Of a DNA stretch of 64,000 nucleotides, positions 40,761 through 49,168 are shown piece by piece. The notes below the pieces were generated by a model that was not told the origin of the DNA, searched no databases, and was given only the letters and a program-made list of their open reading frames with translations. A program made the translations under genes and the position numbers. Numbering within the stretch: the stretch's first letter is position 1; each line of letters starts with the position of its first letter. The DNA lies in NCBI RefSeq assembly GCF_012273655.1, contig NZ_JAAWWP010000010.1, positions 220,421 through 284,420 on the forward strand. The letters run 5' to 3'. The stretch is from Streptomyces physcomitrii (lineage in GTDB: Bacteria; Actinomycetota; Actinomycetes; Streptomycetales; Streptomycetaceae).

Positions 40761-41906
40761 TCACTCCAGATAGCCCCTGAGCTGGTCCGCGAAGGCGTGT
40801 TCGCGCAGGCGGCTGAGGGTCTTGGACTCGATCTGCCGGATGCGTTCGCGGGTCACCCCGAAGAGGCGGCCGATCTCCTCCAGGGTGCGCGGCCTGCCGT
40901 CGTCGAGCCCGTACCGCAGCTGGACGACCTTGCGTTCGCGTTCGCCGAGGGTGGACAGCACGGCGTCGAGGTGCTCGCGCAGCAGCAGGAAGGCCGCCGA
41001 CTCCACCGGGGACGCGGCGTCGCCGTCCTCGATCAGGTCGCCGAGCGCGACATCGTCCTCCTCGCCGACCGGGGCGTGCAGCGAGACCGGCTCCTGGGCC
41101 AGGCGCAGCACCTCGCTGACGCGCTCGGGGGTCAGGTCGAGCTGGGCGCCGACCTGCTCCGGGCTGGGTTCGGTGCCGTGCTCCTGGAGCAGGCGGCGCT
41201 GGACGCGGATCACGCGGTTGATGAGCTCGACCACGTGCACCGGCACCCGGATGGTGCGGGCCTGGTCGGCGAGGGCACGCGACATCGCCTGCCGGATCCA
41301 CCAGGTCGCGTACGTCGAGAACTTGTAGCCACGCGCGTAGTCGAATTTCTCGACGGCGCGGATCAGGCCGAGATTGCCCTCCTGTACGAGGTCGAGCATG
41401 GTCAGCCCGCGGCCCACGTACCGCTTCGCCACCGAGACCACCAGGCGCAGATTCGCCTCGATCAGGCGGCGCTTGGCCATCCGGCCCCGGACCACCAGGC
41501 GGTCCAGGTCGTGCGCGAGGCTGCTGTCGAGGTCGGCGGTGGTGAGGAGCTTCTCCTCGGCGAAGAGGCCCGCCTCCACCCGGCGGGCGAGCTCCACCTC
41601 GTCGGCGGCGGTCAGCAGCGGTATCCGGCCTATCTCGCGCAGGTACTGGCGGAACAGGTCGGAGGAGGGGCCGCCGCCGTCCTGGCGGGAACGCGCCGCC
41701 GCGGAGGCGGCCGGCACCTCCTCGTCCTCCGCGCCGGGGCCCGCTTCGGCTGCCGGCTCGGCTTCGCTCTCCGGCTCGGGCCCTTCGCCCGGCGGGTTCC
41801 CGGGGCGGCGGGCGGCGAGGCTCTGGGCGGGTACCGAGGCGATCGCCCCGGTCTCCGGGTCGACGAGCGCGGCCGGTTCGGACTCGTTCAGGGTCTGGGT
41901 CTGCAC
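40761..41906 (-). CDS. hrdA: Group 2 (principal-like) RNA polymerase sigma factor, HrdA type
   Basis: 381-residue sigma-70. After an acidic, Pro/Glu/Ala-rich N-terminus, region 1.2 (DLFRQYLREIGRIPLLTAADEVELARRVEAG), region 2 (LIEANLRLVVSVAKRYVGRGLTMLDLVQEGNLGLIRAVEKFDY, YKFSTYATWWIRQAMSRAL), region 3 and region 4 (LGERERKVVQLRYGL, TLEEIGRLFGVTRERIRQIE) are complete. The promoter-contacting residues are almost those of HrdB, so the same promoters may be used. The position beside dnaG matches hrdA of S. coelicolor, which is non-essential. I chose GTG 41906, with GGAGG eight bases upstream; the frame extends further without a site. Confidence 0.88.
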   Translation of the reverse strand: MQTQTLNESEPAALVDPETGAIASVPAQSLAARRPGNPPGEGPEPESEAEPAAEAGPGAEDEEVPAASAAARSRQDGGGPSSDLFRQYLREIGRIPLLTAADEVELARRVEAGLFAEEKLLTTADLDSSLAHDLDRLVVRGRMAKRRLIEANLRLVVSVAKRYVGRGLTMLDLVQEGNLGLIRAVEKFDYARGYKFSTYATWWIRQAMSRALADQARTIRVPVHVVELINRVIRVQRRLLQEHGTEPSPEQVGAQLDLTPERVSEVLRLAQEPVSLHAPVGEEDDVALGDLIEDGDAASPVESAAFLLLREHLDAVLSTLGERERKVVQLRYGLDDGRPRTLEEIGRLFGVTRERIRQIESKTLSRLREHAFADQLRGYLE

Positions 41907-42103
41907 GACAGCGACCTCCAGGGGGAATCGCGGCAAAGGCGTGCGCCGGGCCACGCCGCCGTCGGAGCGCGCCGCGGCCTCGCCGCCGTGCGTTCCCGAC
42001 GAGAGGAGCGGATTCGCGGAAGTCACAGGCCCGTTCGGACCGGTCCGGCCGCACTCCGAGGACTCAGGCACCGCCCCCAGTGTGGGGTACGACACATATC
42101 CGC

Positions 42104-42116
42104 CACGAGACTCGTG
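42104..42116. promoter_or_regulatory. Palindrome CACGAGACTCGTG in the hrdA upstream region
   Basis: A 13-bp perfect palindrome with one central base. On the minus strand it falls inside the spacer between a poor TCACCG and a TATGTG (42093-42098), the most promoter-like pair I find about 190 bp upstream of hrdA. It may be an operator for that promoter. The remaining 300-bp gap from 41907 to dnaG has no gene. Confidence 0.4.
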
Positions 42117-42204
42117 CGGTGACTTTTTGAATCCGAACCGTGACACCCTGCTCACTTGTGCGAAGGTTTCGCGCCAGGCGGACGGGGAAGCCCCCGGGTT
42201 CGGC

Positions 42205-44109
42205 TCAGAGTGCCTCGGCGCCGCGCTCCCTGAGCGCCTGCCCGTACTGCTGCATGATCCACAACTCGTTCTGCACCGCGGCCAGTTGGGCCGGGTCGCC
42301 GCCGTTGCTGAGCCGGGTCAGGGTGGACTGGATGTCGCGGATGCGGCGGTCCACGGCGCGCAGCCGGACCTGGACCAGCTGTATCCCCGCGTACAGCTCG
42401 TCGACGGTCCTGCGGAAGATCTGCTCGACCGCCAGCTCGGTGACCATCGAGCGGATGGTGTCGTCCGGCGCGGCCTCGCGCACCCGGGCCAGATAGGCGG
42501 GCGCGTCCTCCACCCCGGCCTGGGCGCCGCCCGCCTCCTCGACGGCGATCCGCACGGCCGCGTACGGCGGCGCGGTGAACTCGTCGGCCCCGTAGGCGTC
42601 GAAGGCCGGGGAGACCAACTCGGGCCGCTGGAGGGCGAGTTTGAGCAGTTCACGCTCGGTGCGGTGGGCGGGGCTGCGCAGGTGCAGGGCGGGGCCCGAG
42701 GGGGCGGCCGGTGCCGGGTAGGACTGCGCGGCCGAGCGGTCGCGGGGGGCGGCGCCCGGCGGGCGGCCGCCGCGGTCACGGGCCCAACGGGCCAGCTGGG
42801 CCACCCGTTTGACCACGAACTGGGTGTCCAGGATGCCGAGCATGCCCGCGAGCTGCACGGCGACCTCGTGCTGCGCCCCGGAGTTCTTGATCCGGGCGAC
42901 CACCGGCGCCGCCTCGTCCAGGGCGGCGGCGCGGCCCGCCGGGGTGTCCAGGTCGTAGCGCGAGACGATCTGCCGCAGCGCGAACTCGAAGAGCGGGGTA
43001 CGGGGTTCGGTCAGTTCCCGTACCGCGTCCTCGCCCTTGACCAGGCGCAGCTCGCAGGGGTCCATGCCGTCCGGGGCGATGGCGATATAGGTCTCGGCGG
43101 CGAACTTCTGGTCGTCCTCGAAGGCGCGCAGGGCGGCCTTCTGCCCGGCCGAGTCGCCGTCGAAGGTGAAGATCACGCGGGCCGAGCCGTTGTCCATGAG
43201 CAGGCGGCGCAGGATCTTGATGTGCTCGCCGCCGAAGGCGGTGCCGCAGGTGGCGATCGCGGTGGGCACGCCCGCGAGATGGCAGGCCATGACGTCGGTG
43301 TAGCCCTCGACCACGACCGCCCTGCTGGCCTTGGCGATCTCCTTCTTGGCGAGGTCGATCCCGTACAGGACCTGTGATTTGCGGTAGATCGGGGTGTCGG
43401 GGGTGTTGAGGTACTTCGGGCCGTTGTCGGACTCGTAGAGCTTGCGGGCGCCGAAGCCGACCACATCGCCGCCGATGTCGCGGATGGGCCACATCAGGCG
43501 GCCCCGGAAGCGGTCGATGGGCCCCCGGCGGCCGTCCTGGGAGAGCCCGGAGAGCACCAGTTCCTTGTCGCTGAAGCCCTTGCCGCGCAGGAAGCGGGTG
43601 AGGTGGTCCCAGCCCTGGGGGCTGTAGCCGACGCCGAAGTGGGCGGCGGCGGCCTGGTCGAAGCCGCGCTCGGCGAGGAAGGCGCGGCCCGTGTCGGCCT
43701 CGGGGCTGGTGTCCAGCTGCTCGGTGTAGAAGCGCGCGGCGATCTTGTGCGCCTCGACCAGGCGGATGCGTTCGCCGCGCTGGTTGCCGGGGCTGTAGCC
43801 GCCCTCCTCGTAGCGCAGGGTGATCCCGGCGCCGGAGGCGAGGCGTTCGACGGCCTCGGAGAAGGAGAGGTGGTCGACCTTCATCACGAAGGTGATGGTG
43901 TCGCCGCCCTCCTGGCAGCCGAAGCAGTGGAAGAGGCCCTTGGCCGGGGACACCTGGAAGGAAGGCGACTTCTCGTCGTGGAAGGGGCACAGGCCCTTGA
44001 GGTTGCCGCCGCCCGCGTTGCGCAGCTGGAGGTACTCGGAGACGACGGCGTCGATCGGGACCGCGTCCCGTACCGCCTTCACGTCCTCGTCATTGATCCT
44101 TCCGGCCAC
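42205..44109 (-). CDS. dnaG: DNA primase DnaG
   Basis: 634 residues, the normal size. It makes RNA primers at the replication fork. CHC2 zinc finger: C41, H44, C62 and C65 in LKGLCPFHDEKSPSFQVSP and LFHCFGCQEGG. RNA-polymerase core with TOPRIM motifs EGYTDVMACH and FTFDGDSAGQKA, whose acidic residues bind magnesium. The C-terminal 170 residues form the helicase-interaction domain after a Pro/Arg linker. GTG start. It ends 299 bp before hrdA on the same strand. All motifs are intact. Confidence 0.97.
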   Translation of the reverse strand: MAGRINDEDVKAVRDAVPIDAVVSEYLQLRNAGGGNLKGLCPFHDEKSPSFQVSPAKGLFHCFGCQEGGDTITFVMKVDHLSFSEAVERLASGAGITLRYEEGGYSPGNQRGERIRLVEAHKIAARFYTEQLDTSPEADTGRAFLAERGFDQAAAAHFGVGYSPQGWDHLTRFLRGKGFSDKELVLSGLSQDGRRGPIDRFRGRLMWPIRDIGGDVVGFGARKLYESDNGPKYLNTPDTPIYRKSQVLYGIDLAKKEIAKASRAVVVEGYTDVMACHLAGVPTAIATCGTAFGGEHIKILRRLLMDNGSARVIFTFDGDSAGQKAALRAFEDDQKFAAETYIAIAPDGMDPCELRLVKGEDAVRELTEPRTPLFEFALRQIVSRYDLDTPAGRAAALDEAAPVVARIKNSGAQHEVAVQLAGMLGILDTQFVVKRVAQLARWARDRGGRPPGAAPRDRSAAQSYPAPAAPSGPALHLRSPAHRTERELLKLALQRPELVSPAFDAYGADEFTAPPYAAVRIAVEEAGGAQAGVEDAPAYLARVREAAPDDTIRSMVTELAVEQIFRRTVDELYAGIQLVQVRLRAVDRRIRDIQSTLTRLSNGGDPAQLAAVQNELWIMQQYGQALRERGAEAL

Positions 44110-44167
44110 GGGGGGATTCTACGGCGGCACCCGCGGCCCGATGCACGGCAGGTGCCGCCGCGCACCC

Positions 44168-45430
44168 TCACGGGAGCAGCGACTCCAGCGGGGTGCCGGG
44201 GTCGGCGAGGACCTGGGCGTCGACCTGGTGGCGGGAGCGGATGAGCTGCTGGACGGTGTCGGTGACGTCCCAGACGTTGACGTTCATCCCGGCGAGCACC
44301 CGCCCCTCGGCGAGCCAGAAGGCGATGAACTCGCGCTTGCCCGCGTCCCCCCGGATCACCACCTGGTCGTACGAGCCGGGCGGGGCCCAGCCCGAGTACT
44401 CCATGCCCAGGTCGTACTGGTCGGAGAAGAAGTAGGGCACCCGGTCGTAGGCGACCTTCTGCCCGAGCATGGCGCGGGCGGCGGCCGGGCCGCCGTTGAG
44501 GGCGTTGGCCCAGTGCTCGACCCGCAGCCGGATGCCGAACAGCGGGTGCAGTACGGCCGCGGCGTCCCCGGCGGCGAAGATGTCCGGGTCGGAGGTGCGC
44601 AGCGAGGCGTCGACGGCGATGCCCCCGCCGTGCGCCCGGTCGACCAGGGCGAGACCGGCGGCCTCGGCGAGCGAGGTGCGCGGGGCGGCGCCGATGGCGG
44701 CGAGGACGTCGTGCGCCGGGTGCTCCTCGCCGTCGTCGGTGCGGACCGCGAGCACCATGCCGTCCTGGCCGACGATCTCGGTCAGTCCGGCGCCGAAGTG
44801 GAAGCGGACGCCGTGCGCGGCGTGCAGATCGGTGAAGAGCTGGCCCAGTTCGGGGCCGAGCGCCGAGTGCAGCGGGGTGGGCTGGGGCTCGACGACGGTG
44901 ACCTCGGCGCCGTAGTGCCGGGCCGCGGCGGCGACCTCCAGGCCGATCCAGCCGGCGCCCGCGATCACCAGGTGGCCGTTGTCCCGGCCGAGGGCGGCGA
45001 GCACCTGGCGCAGCCGGTCGGCGTGCGCGAGCCTGCGCAGGTGGTGCACGCCCGCGAGGTCGGTGCCGGGCACGTCGAGGCGGCGGGGTTCGGCGCCGGT
45101 GGCGAGCAGCAGCTTGTCGTAGTGGAGCACGGTGCCGTCGCCGAGCCGGGCGGTGCGGGAGGCCCGGTCGATGCCCACCACGGTCTGCCCGAGGTGGAGT
45201 TCGATGTCGGAGCGCGCGTACCAGGCGGTCTCCTGGACGAAGGCGCTGTCCCGGTCGTCCTTGCCGAGCAGGTAGCCCTTGGACAGCGGCGGGCGTTCGT
45301 AGGGGCGTTCGCGTTCGTCGCCGACCAGGATGACGCGGCCCTTGAACCCCTCCGCCCGCAGGGTCTCGGCGGCCTTGGCTCCGGCCAGGCCCCCTCCGAC
45401 GATGAGAAACGTCTGATCCGCGTCCACCAC
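44168..45430 (-). CDS. FAD-dependent NAD(P)H oxidoreductase, ferredoxin-reductase type
   Basis: 420 residues. FAD-binding FLIVGGGLAGAKAAETLR at the N-terminus, NAD-binding VIAGAGWIGLEVAAAARHYGAEV near residue 155, and PDIFAAGDAAAV closing the FAD site. The C-terminal part is a reductase-C domain (YSGWAPPGSYDQVVIRGD to VNVWDVTDTVQQLI). Similar proteins reduce ferredoxins of P450 or Rieske systems, or may deliver electrons elsewhere. Starts at the first of two adjacent GTG codons. It is 58 bp upstream of dnaG but its function does not relate. Which ferredoxin it serves is unknown; NasA, some 4 kb away, needs a donor and is one possibility. Confidence 0.9.
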   Translation of the reverse strand: MVDADQTFLIVGGGLAGAKAAETLRAEGFKGRVILVGDERERPYERPPLSKGYLLGKDDRDSAFVQETAWYARSDIELHLGQTVVGIDRASRTARLGDGTVLHYDKLLLATGAEPRRLDVPGTDLAGVHHLRRLAHADRLRQVLAALGRDNGHLVIAGAGWIGLEVAAAARHYGAEVTVVEPQPTPLHSALGPELGQLFTDLHAAHGVRFHFGAGLTEIVGQDGMVLAVRTDDGEEHPAHDVLAAIGAAPRTSLAEAAGLALVDRAHGGGIAVDASLRTSDPDIFAAGDAAAVLHPLFGIRLRVEHWANALNGGPAAARAMLGQKVAYDRVPYFFSDQYDLGMEYSGWAPPGSYDQVVIRGDAGKREFIAFWLAEGRVLAGMNVNVWDVTDTVQQLIRSRHQVDAQVLADPGTPLESLLP

Positions 45431-45631
45431 GTGCTGCCTCCTGATCGCCGAACGGCCACCTTCGAGCCTGAACCACCGGGCTCCTCGCGGGAAGGGGGAG
45501 TGCCCCGATCAGGCCACCGGCATTTTCTCCGGAGCCCACCGCCCGCCTGCCCGACCGTATCGCCCCGATTGCCGCGAACGCCCGGCCGCCGCGGCACCGG
45601 AGGCCACCGGAGGCGGCGGAGCCGGGCGCGG

Positions 45632-47020
45632 TCAGCGGTGGGCGGTGAGCCGGGCGTGCAGGGAGCGGGCCGCGGCGTCGGTGAGCGAGGAGATCTGGTC
45701 GACGACCACGCGCTTGCGGGCCCGGTCCCCGGCGGCGGTGTGGAAGAGCGCGCGGAACTGCGGGTCGAGCCCGTCCGGGGCGCGGGCGGCCAGCTGCTCG
45801 GCCAGCTCGGCGACCACCACCCGCTGGTCGGCACGCAGCCGCTCCTGGTCGGCCCGCTGCATCACATAGCGGTCGGCGACGGCCTTGAGCACCGCGCACT
45901 CCAGGCGGGTGGCGTGCGGGACGAGCAGCTCCGCGCCGTAGCGCACCAGCGGCTCCTTCGCCCGCTCGCCGGGGCGGGGGCCGAAGCGGGCCCGGGTCGC
46001 CACCTCCGCGGCCAGGCAGAAGCGCCCGATGAGCTGGCTGGTGGCGTCCTTGAGCCGGCCCTGCGCGAGGGCGGTGCCGTCGTAGCCGTGCGGCCACCAC
46101 TCCTGTTCGAGCAGCCGGTCCAGGGCGGCGGTCAGCTCCGCGGGATCGGTGTCCGCGGGGACGTAGCGGCCGATCGCCACCTGGCAGATGTCCTGCCGCT
46201 CCGGTTCGGCGTACAGCAGATTGGGGTCGATGTGCCCGGCGTGCAGCCCGTCCTCGACATCGTGCACGGAGTAGGCCACGTCGTCGGCCCAGTCCATGAC
46301 CTGGGCCTCGAAGCAGGTGCGGTACGGCGGGGCGCCCTGGCGGATCCAGTCGAAGACCGGCCGGTCGTCCTCGTAGACCCCGAACTTGGGCGAGGCGGCG
46401 TCCTTCGGGTGCCCGCCGCGCGGCCAGGGGTACTTGGTGGCGGCGTCGAGGGCGGCCCGGGTGAGGTTGAGCCCGACGCTGTACAGCTCGCCCTCGGCGG
46501 CCTCGGCACCCTGCGGGACCTCCTCGGCGGGCACGAAGTACTTGGGCTCGATCCGGGTGAGCAGCCGCAGCGACTGGGCGTTGCCCTCGAAGCCGCCGCA
46601 GTCCGCGGCGACCTCGTTGAGCGCCTGCTCGCCGTTGTGCCCGAAGGGCGGGTGGCCGAGGTCGTGCGAGAGGCAGGCGGTCTCCACCAGGTCCGGGTCG
46701 CAGCCGAGGGCGGCGCCCAGCTCCCGGCCGATCTGGGCGCACTCCAGGGAGTGGGTCAGCCGGGTGCGCGGGCTCGGGTCCCAGGCCGGGCTGAGCGGCT
46801 GCCCGCCCGGGGCGGCCTCGGCGGCGGTGCCGGGGGTGACGACCTGGGTCTTTCCGGCCAGCCTGCGCAGCGCGGAGGAGTGCAGCAGCCGGGCCCGGTC
46901 CCGCTGGAAGGCGGTACGGCCCGAGCGTTTGTCCGGCTCGGCCGCCCATCGCTCGGTGTCCGCCGCGCTGTAGGCCGAGGCCGGAAGGGTCTGCTCGTTG
47001 CCGCTGGTGGTGCCTGTCAT
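45632..47020 (-). CDS. dgt: Deoxyguanosinetriphosphate triphosphohydrolase (HD domain)
   Basis: 462 residues. It hydrolyses dGTP (or other dNTPs) to the nucleoside and triphosphate, controlling dNTP pools. Motifs: RDRARLLHSSALRRLAGKTQV, then the HD block RLTHSLECAQIGRELG, ETACLSHDLGHPPFGHNGEQAL (metal-binding His-Asp) and MDWADDVAYSVHDVEDGL. The sequence before the ATG at 47020 is non-coding in character. It lies beside dnaG in many actinomycetes. A 200-bp gap to the FAD oxidoreductase gene has no further gene. All metal ligands are present. Confidence 0.93.
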   Translation of the reverse strand: MTGTTSGNEQTLPASAYSAADTERWAAEPDKRSGRTAFQRDRARLLHSSALRRLAGKTQVVTPGTAAEAAPGGQPLSPAWDPSPRTRLTHSLECAQIGRELGAALGCDPDLVETACLSHDLGHPPFGHNGEQALNEVAADCGGFEGNAQSLRLLTRIEPKYFVPAEEVPQGAEAAEGELYSVGLNLTRAALDAATKYPWPRGGHPKDAASPKFGVYEDDRPVFDWIRQGAPPYRTCFEAQVMDWADDVAYSVHDVEDGLHAGHIDPNLLYAEPERQDICQVAIGRYVPADTDPAELTAALDRLLEQEWWPHGYDGTALAQGRLKDATSQLIGRFCLAAEVATRARFGPRPGERAKEPLVRYGAELLVPHATRLECAVLKAVADRYVMQRADQERLRADQRVVVAELAEQLAARAPDGLDPQFRALFHTAAGDRARKRVVVDQISSLTDAAARSLHARLTAHR

Positions 47021-47130
47021 GCACTGACAGTACGGGCAGCGGGCGGTGCCCCGGGCGCCGGGAGGGGGCGGGGCCGCCGGGCAGGGGTCGAGCACGGGGA
47101 GGACGGCCGCGGGACCGGCCGGGCGGGGCC

Positions 47131-47925
47131 TCAGGCGGGGGCGAGCGGGCGGCGCTCGGCGGGGGCGCCCGCGCGGGCCCGGTCGTAGCGGCGCAGGACG
47201 AGTTCGGCGAGGGCGGGGTGGTCGCCGATCGGCTCGGCGGCGATCCAGGGCGCGGCCGAGGCGCACTGCGCGGCGAAGCGGCCCGGGGCGGTGAAGTACG
47301 AGGCCACGGCGGCGCGGTCGCGGCCCAGGGCGCGCAGCTCGGCGAGCGCCTCGGGCACCGTGGGGGCGGCGGCGCAGGCGTAGGCCGGCAGGACGGGCAC
47401 GCCGAGGCGCCGGGCGAGCAGCCCGGCCGCCTGCCGGGTGCCGTGCGCGGACTCCGGGTCGCGGGAGCCCGCGGCGGCGAGCACCACCCCGGTCCTGCGG
47501 CGCTCGGCGGCGGTCAGGACGGGCGGCCAGCCCGCCTCGCCGAGCCGGGCGTGCAGGGCCCGCGCGAGCAGCGGGTGCGGGCCGAGCGGCGCGGCGATCC
47601 GGGTGTCGAGATGGACGGCTGCCGCCGCCGCGGCCGGGATGTCCTGCTTGGTGTGGTACCCGCGGCCGAAGAGGAGCGGTACGAGCACGGCGGGACCCGG
47701 GTCGAGGTCGGCCAGGGTCTCGCCGAGCAGCGGGGCGTTCAGCTCGATGTGGCCGAGGCGGACCTCGGTCCCCGGCCGCCGGGCGCGCAGCCGCGCGGCG
47801 AGCAGCCGCACCGTGGCCAGCGCCCGGGGATCCCGGCTGCCGTGCGCGACCAGGACCAGCGGGGGCCCGGGGCCGCGGCGGCGCGAGGGTGCGGTGAGGT
47901 CACGAAAGGGGCTTGGCTCCGTCAT
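47131..47925 (-). CDS. Sirohydrochlorin chelatase, CbiX/SirB-like
   Basis: 264 residues with two similar halves of the CbiX fold. The first has LVLVAHGSRDPRALATVRLLA with metal-binding His and GRGYHTKQDIPAAAAAAV with a second His; the other half has GVVLAAAGSRDPESAHGTRQAAG and PVLPAYACAA. It inserts ferrous iron (or cobalt) into sirohydrochlorin to give siroheme, the cofactor of nitrite reductase NirB encoded 9 kb away. The ATG at 47925 has GTGAGGAT upstream. In the second half the active His is replaced by Ala in AAAGSRD, as expected of the non-catalytic half. Transcribed divergently from the SanA/YdcF-like gene. Confidence 0.87.
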   Translation of the reverse strand: MTEPSPFRDLTAPSRRRGPGPPLVLVAHGSRDPRALATVRLLAARLRARRPGTEVRLGHIELNAPLLGETLADLDPGPAVLVPLLFGRGYHTKQDIPAAAAAAVHLDTRIAAPLGPHPLLARALHARLGEAGWPPVLTAAERRRTGVVLAAAGSRDPESAHGTRQAAGLLARRLGVPVLPAYACAAAPTVPEALAELRALGRDRAAVASYFTAPGRFAAQCASAAPWIAAEPIGDHPALAELVLRRYDRARAGAPAERRPLAPA

Positions 47926-48096
47926 GAACCGATCCTCACGAGGCCGGGTTGCTGCTCCGTTGCACAAGGATGACGACTGCTTTCCCGCCTGCTCACCGGC
48001 GGGGGGAGGGCGTTGTCAGGGGTCTCGCCTACGGTGGGGTCACAAGCTTGGACCTGGCTACTTGGGCCGGTCCAGAGCGGGGTGCACGGGGGTGCC

Positions 48097-48915
48097 ATGC
48101 GGGGGTTCAGCGGCGGCGGGCGATTCCGACGGAGGACGCGGTACGGGGAGCGGCCCGGCGGGGGCGGGGCGCGCCCGCGGGCGGCGGCGACCGAGGGCGG
48201 GCCGGAGGCTGCCGGGGTGCGAAGTCCCTGGTGGGCGCGGGGGCGGGGGCGCCTCGGGCTGCCGCGGACCCGGGCCGGGCAGCGCCGGGCGGTGCGGATC
48301 CTCGTCGGGCTGTGCGTGCTCGTCCTGCTGCCGCCGGGCTGGCTCTTCCTCACCACCGGGGACCGGCTCCGTTCAACTGCGGAGGTGCCCCGCACCGAGG
48401 TGGCGGTGGTCTTCGGCGCCGGGCTCCAGGAGGGCAGGCCCTCGCGCTATCTGGCGCACCGGCTCGACACGGCGGCCGAGCTGTACCGCCGCGGCCGGAT
48501 CAAGGTGGTCCTGGTCACCGGGGACAACAGCCGCGCCTCCTATGACGAGCCGGACGCGATGCGCGCCTACCTCACCCGGCACGGCGTCCCCGACGAGCGG
48601 ATCGTCAGCGACTACGCGGGCTTCGACACCTGGGACTCCTGCGCCCGCGCCCACCGGGTCTTCGGCGTCGACCGGGCCGTGCTCATCAGCCAGGCCTTCC
48701 ACATACGCCGGGCCGTCGCCCTCTGCGAGTCGGCGGGGGTGACGGCCTACGGCGTGGGCGTCGAGGACCGGCACGACCTCACCTGGTACTACGGCGCCAC
48801 CAGGGAGCTGTTCGCCGCGGGCAAGGCGGCCGTGGACGCGGTGTTCCGCCCGGACCCGCACTTCCTCGGGCCCCGGGAGAAGGGAGTGGCCCAGGCGCTG
48901 GCGCGGGCGGAGTGA
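48097..48915 (+). CDS. SanA/YdcF/ElyC-family (DUF218) membrane protein
   Basis: 272 residues. Arg/Gly-rich N-terminus, one transmembrane helix (AVRILVGLCVLVLLPPGWLFLTTG, about 72-95), then a DUF218 domain outside: EVAVVFGAGLQEGRPSRYLAHRLDTAAELYRRGRIKVVLVTGDN, DEPDAMRAYLTRHGVP, DYAGFDTWDSCARAHRVF and VLISQAFHIRRAV. E. coli SanA affects vancomycin sensitivity and the ElyC group affects envelope assembly. The domain has invariant Gly-Asp and His residues suggestive of an enzyme, reaction unproven. Start chosen at ATG 48097; a longer in-frame start is possible. Confidence 0.85.
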   Translation: MRGFSGGGRFRRRTRYGERPGGGGARPRAAATEGGPEAAGVRSPWWARGRGRLGLPRTRAGQRRAVRILVGLCVLVLLPPGWLFLTTGDRLRSTAEVPRTEVAVVFGAGLQEGRPSRYLAHRLDTAAELYRRGRIKVVLVTGDNSRASYDEPDAMRAYLTRHGVPDERIVSDYAGFDTWDSCARAHRVFGVDRAVLISQAFHIRRAVALCESAGVTAYGVGVEDRHDLTWYYGATRELFAAGKAAVDAVFRPDPHFLGPREKGVAQALARAE

Positions 48916-49117
48916 GCCGGGGGTGCCGGGTGCGGTTCCGTCCGATGGCCGGGCTGGGATGCCGTGCGGCGGCCGGGCGGGGATTCCGTGCGCCGGTCCG
49001 GCCCAGGTCCCTCCGCCGGTCCGGGCGATCCGGCTCAGGTCCCATCGCCGGTCCGGGCGATCCGGCTCGGGTCTCACTGCCCGTCCGGCCGGGCTGAGAG
49101 GTGCCCTTGCCCGGCGC

Positions 49118-49156
49118 GTAACCGGGCGGGGCCGGGCGGCGTAACACCCGCGCCGC
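49118..49156 (+). promoter_or_regulatory. Candidate GlnR box upstream of nasA
   Basis: GTAAC (49118-49122), GGGCC (49129), GTAAC (49141-49145) and GCCGC (49152), near the GTNAC-n6-GAAAC-n6-GTNAC-n6-GAAAC pattern. Only the two GTAAC elements match well, and one spacer is seven. The site ends 12 bp before the start codon. nasA is a known GlnR target in S. coelicolor, which supports the call. Confidence 0.45.
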
Positions 49157-49168
49157 AGGCTGGCGGGC

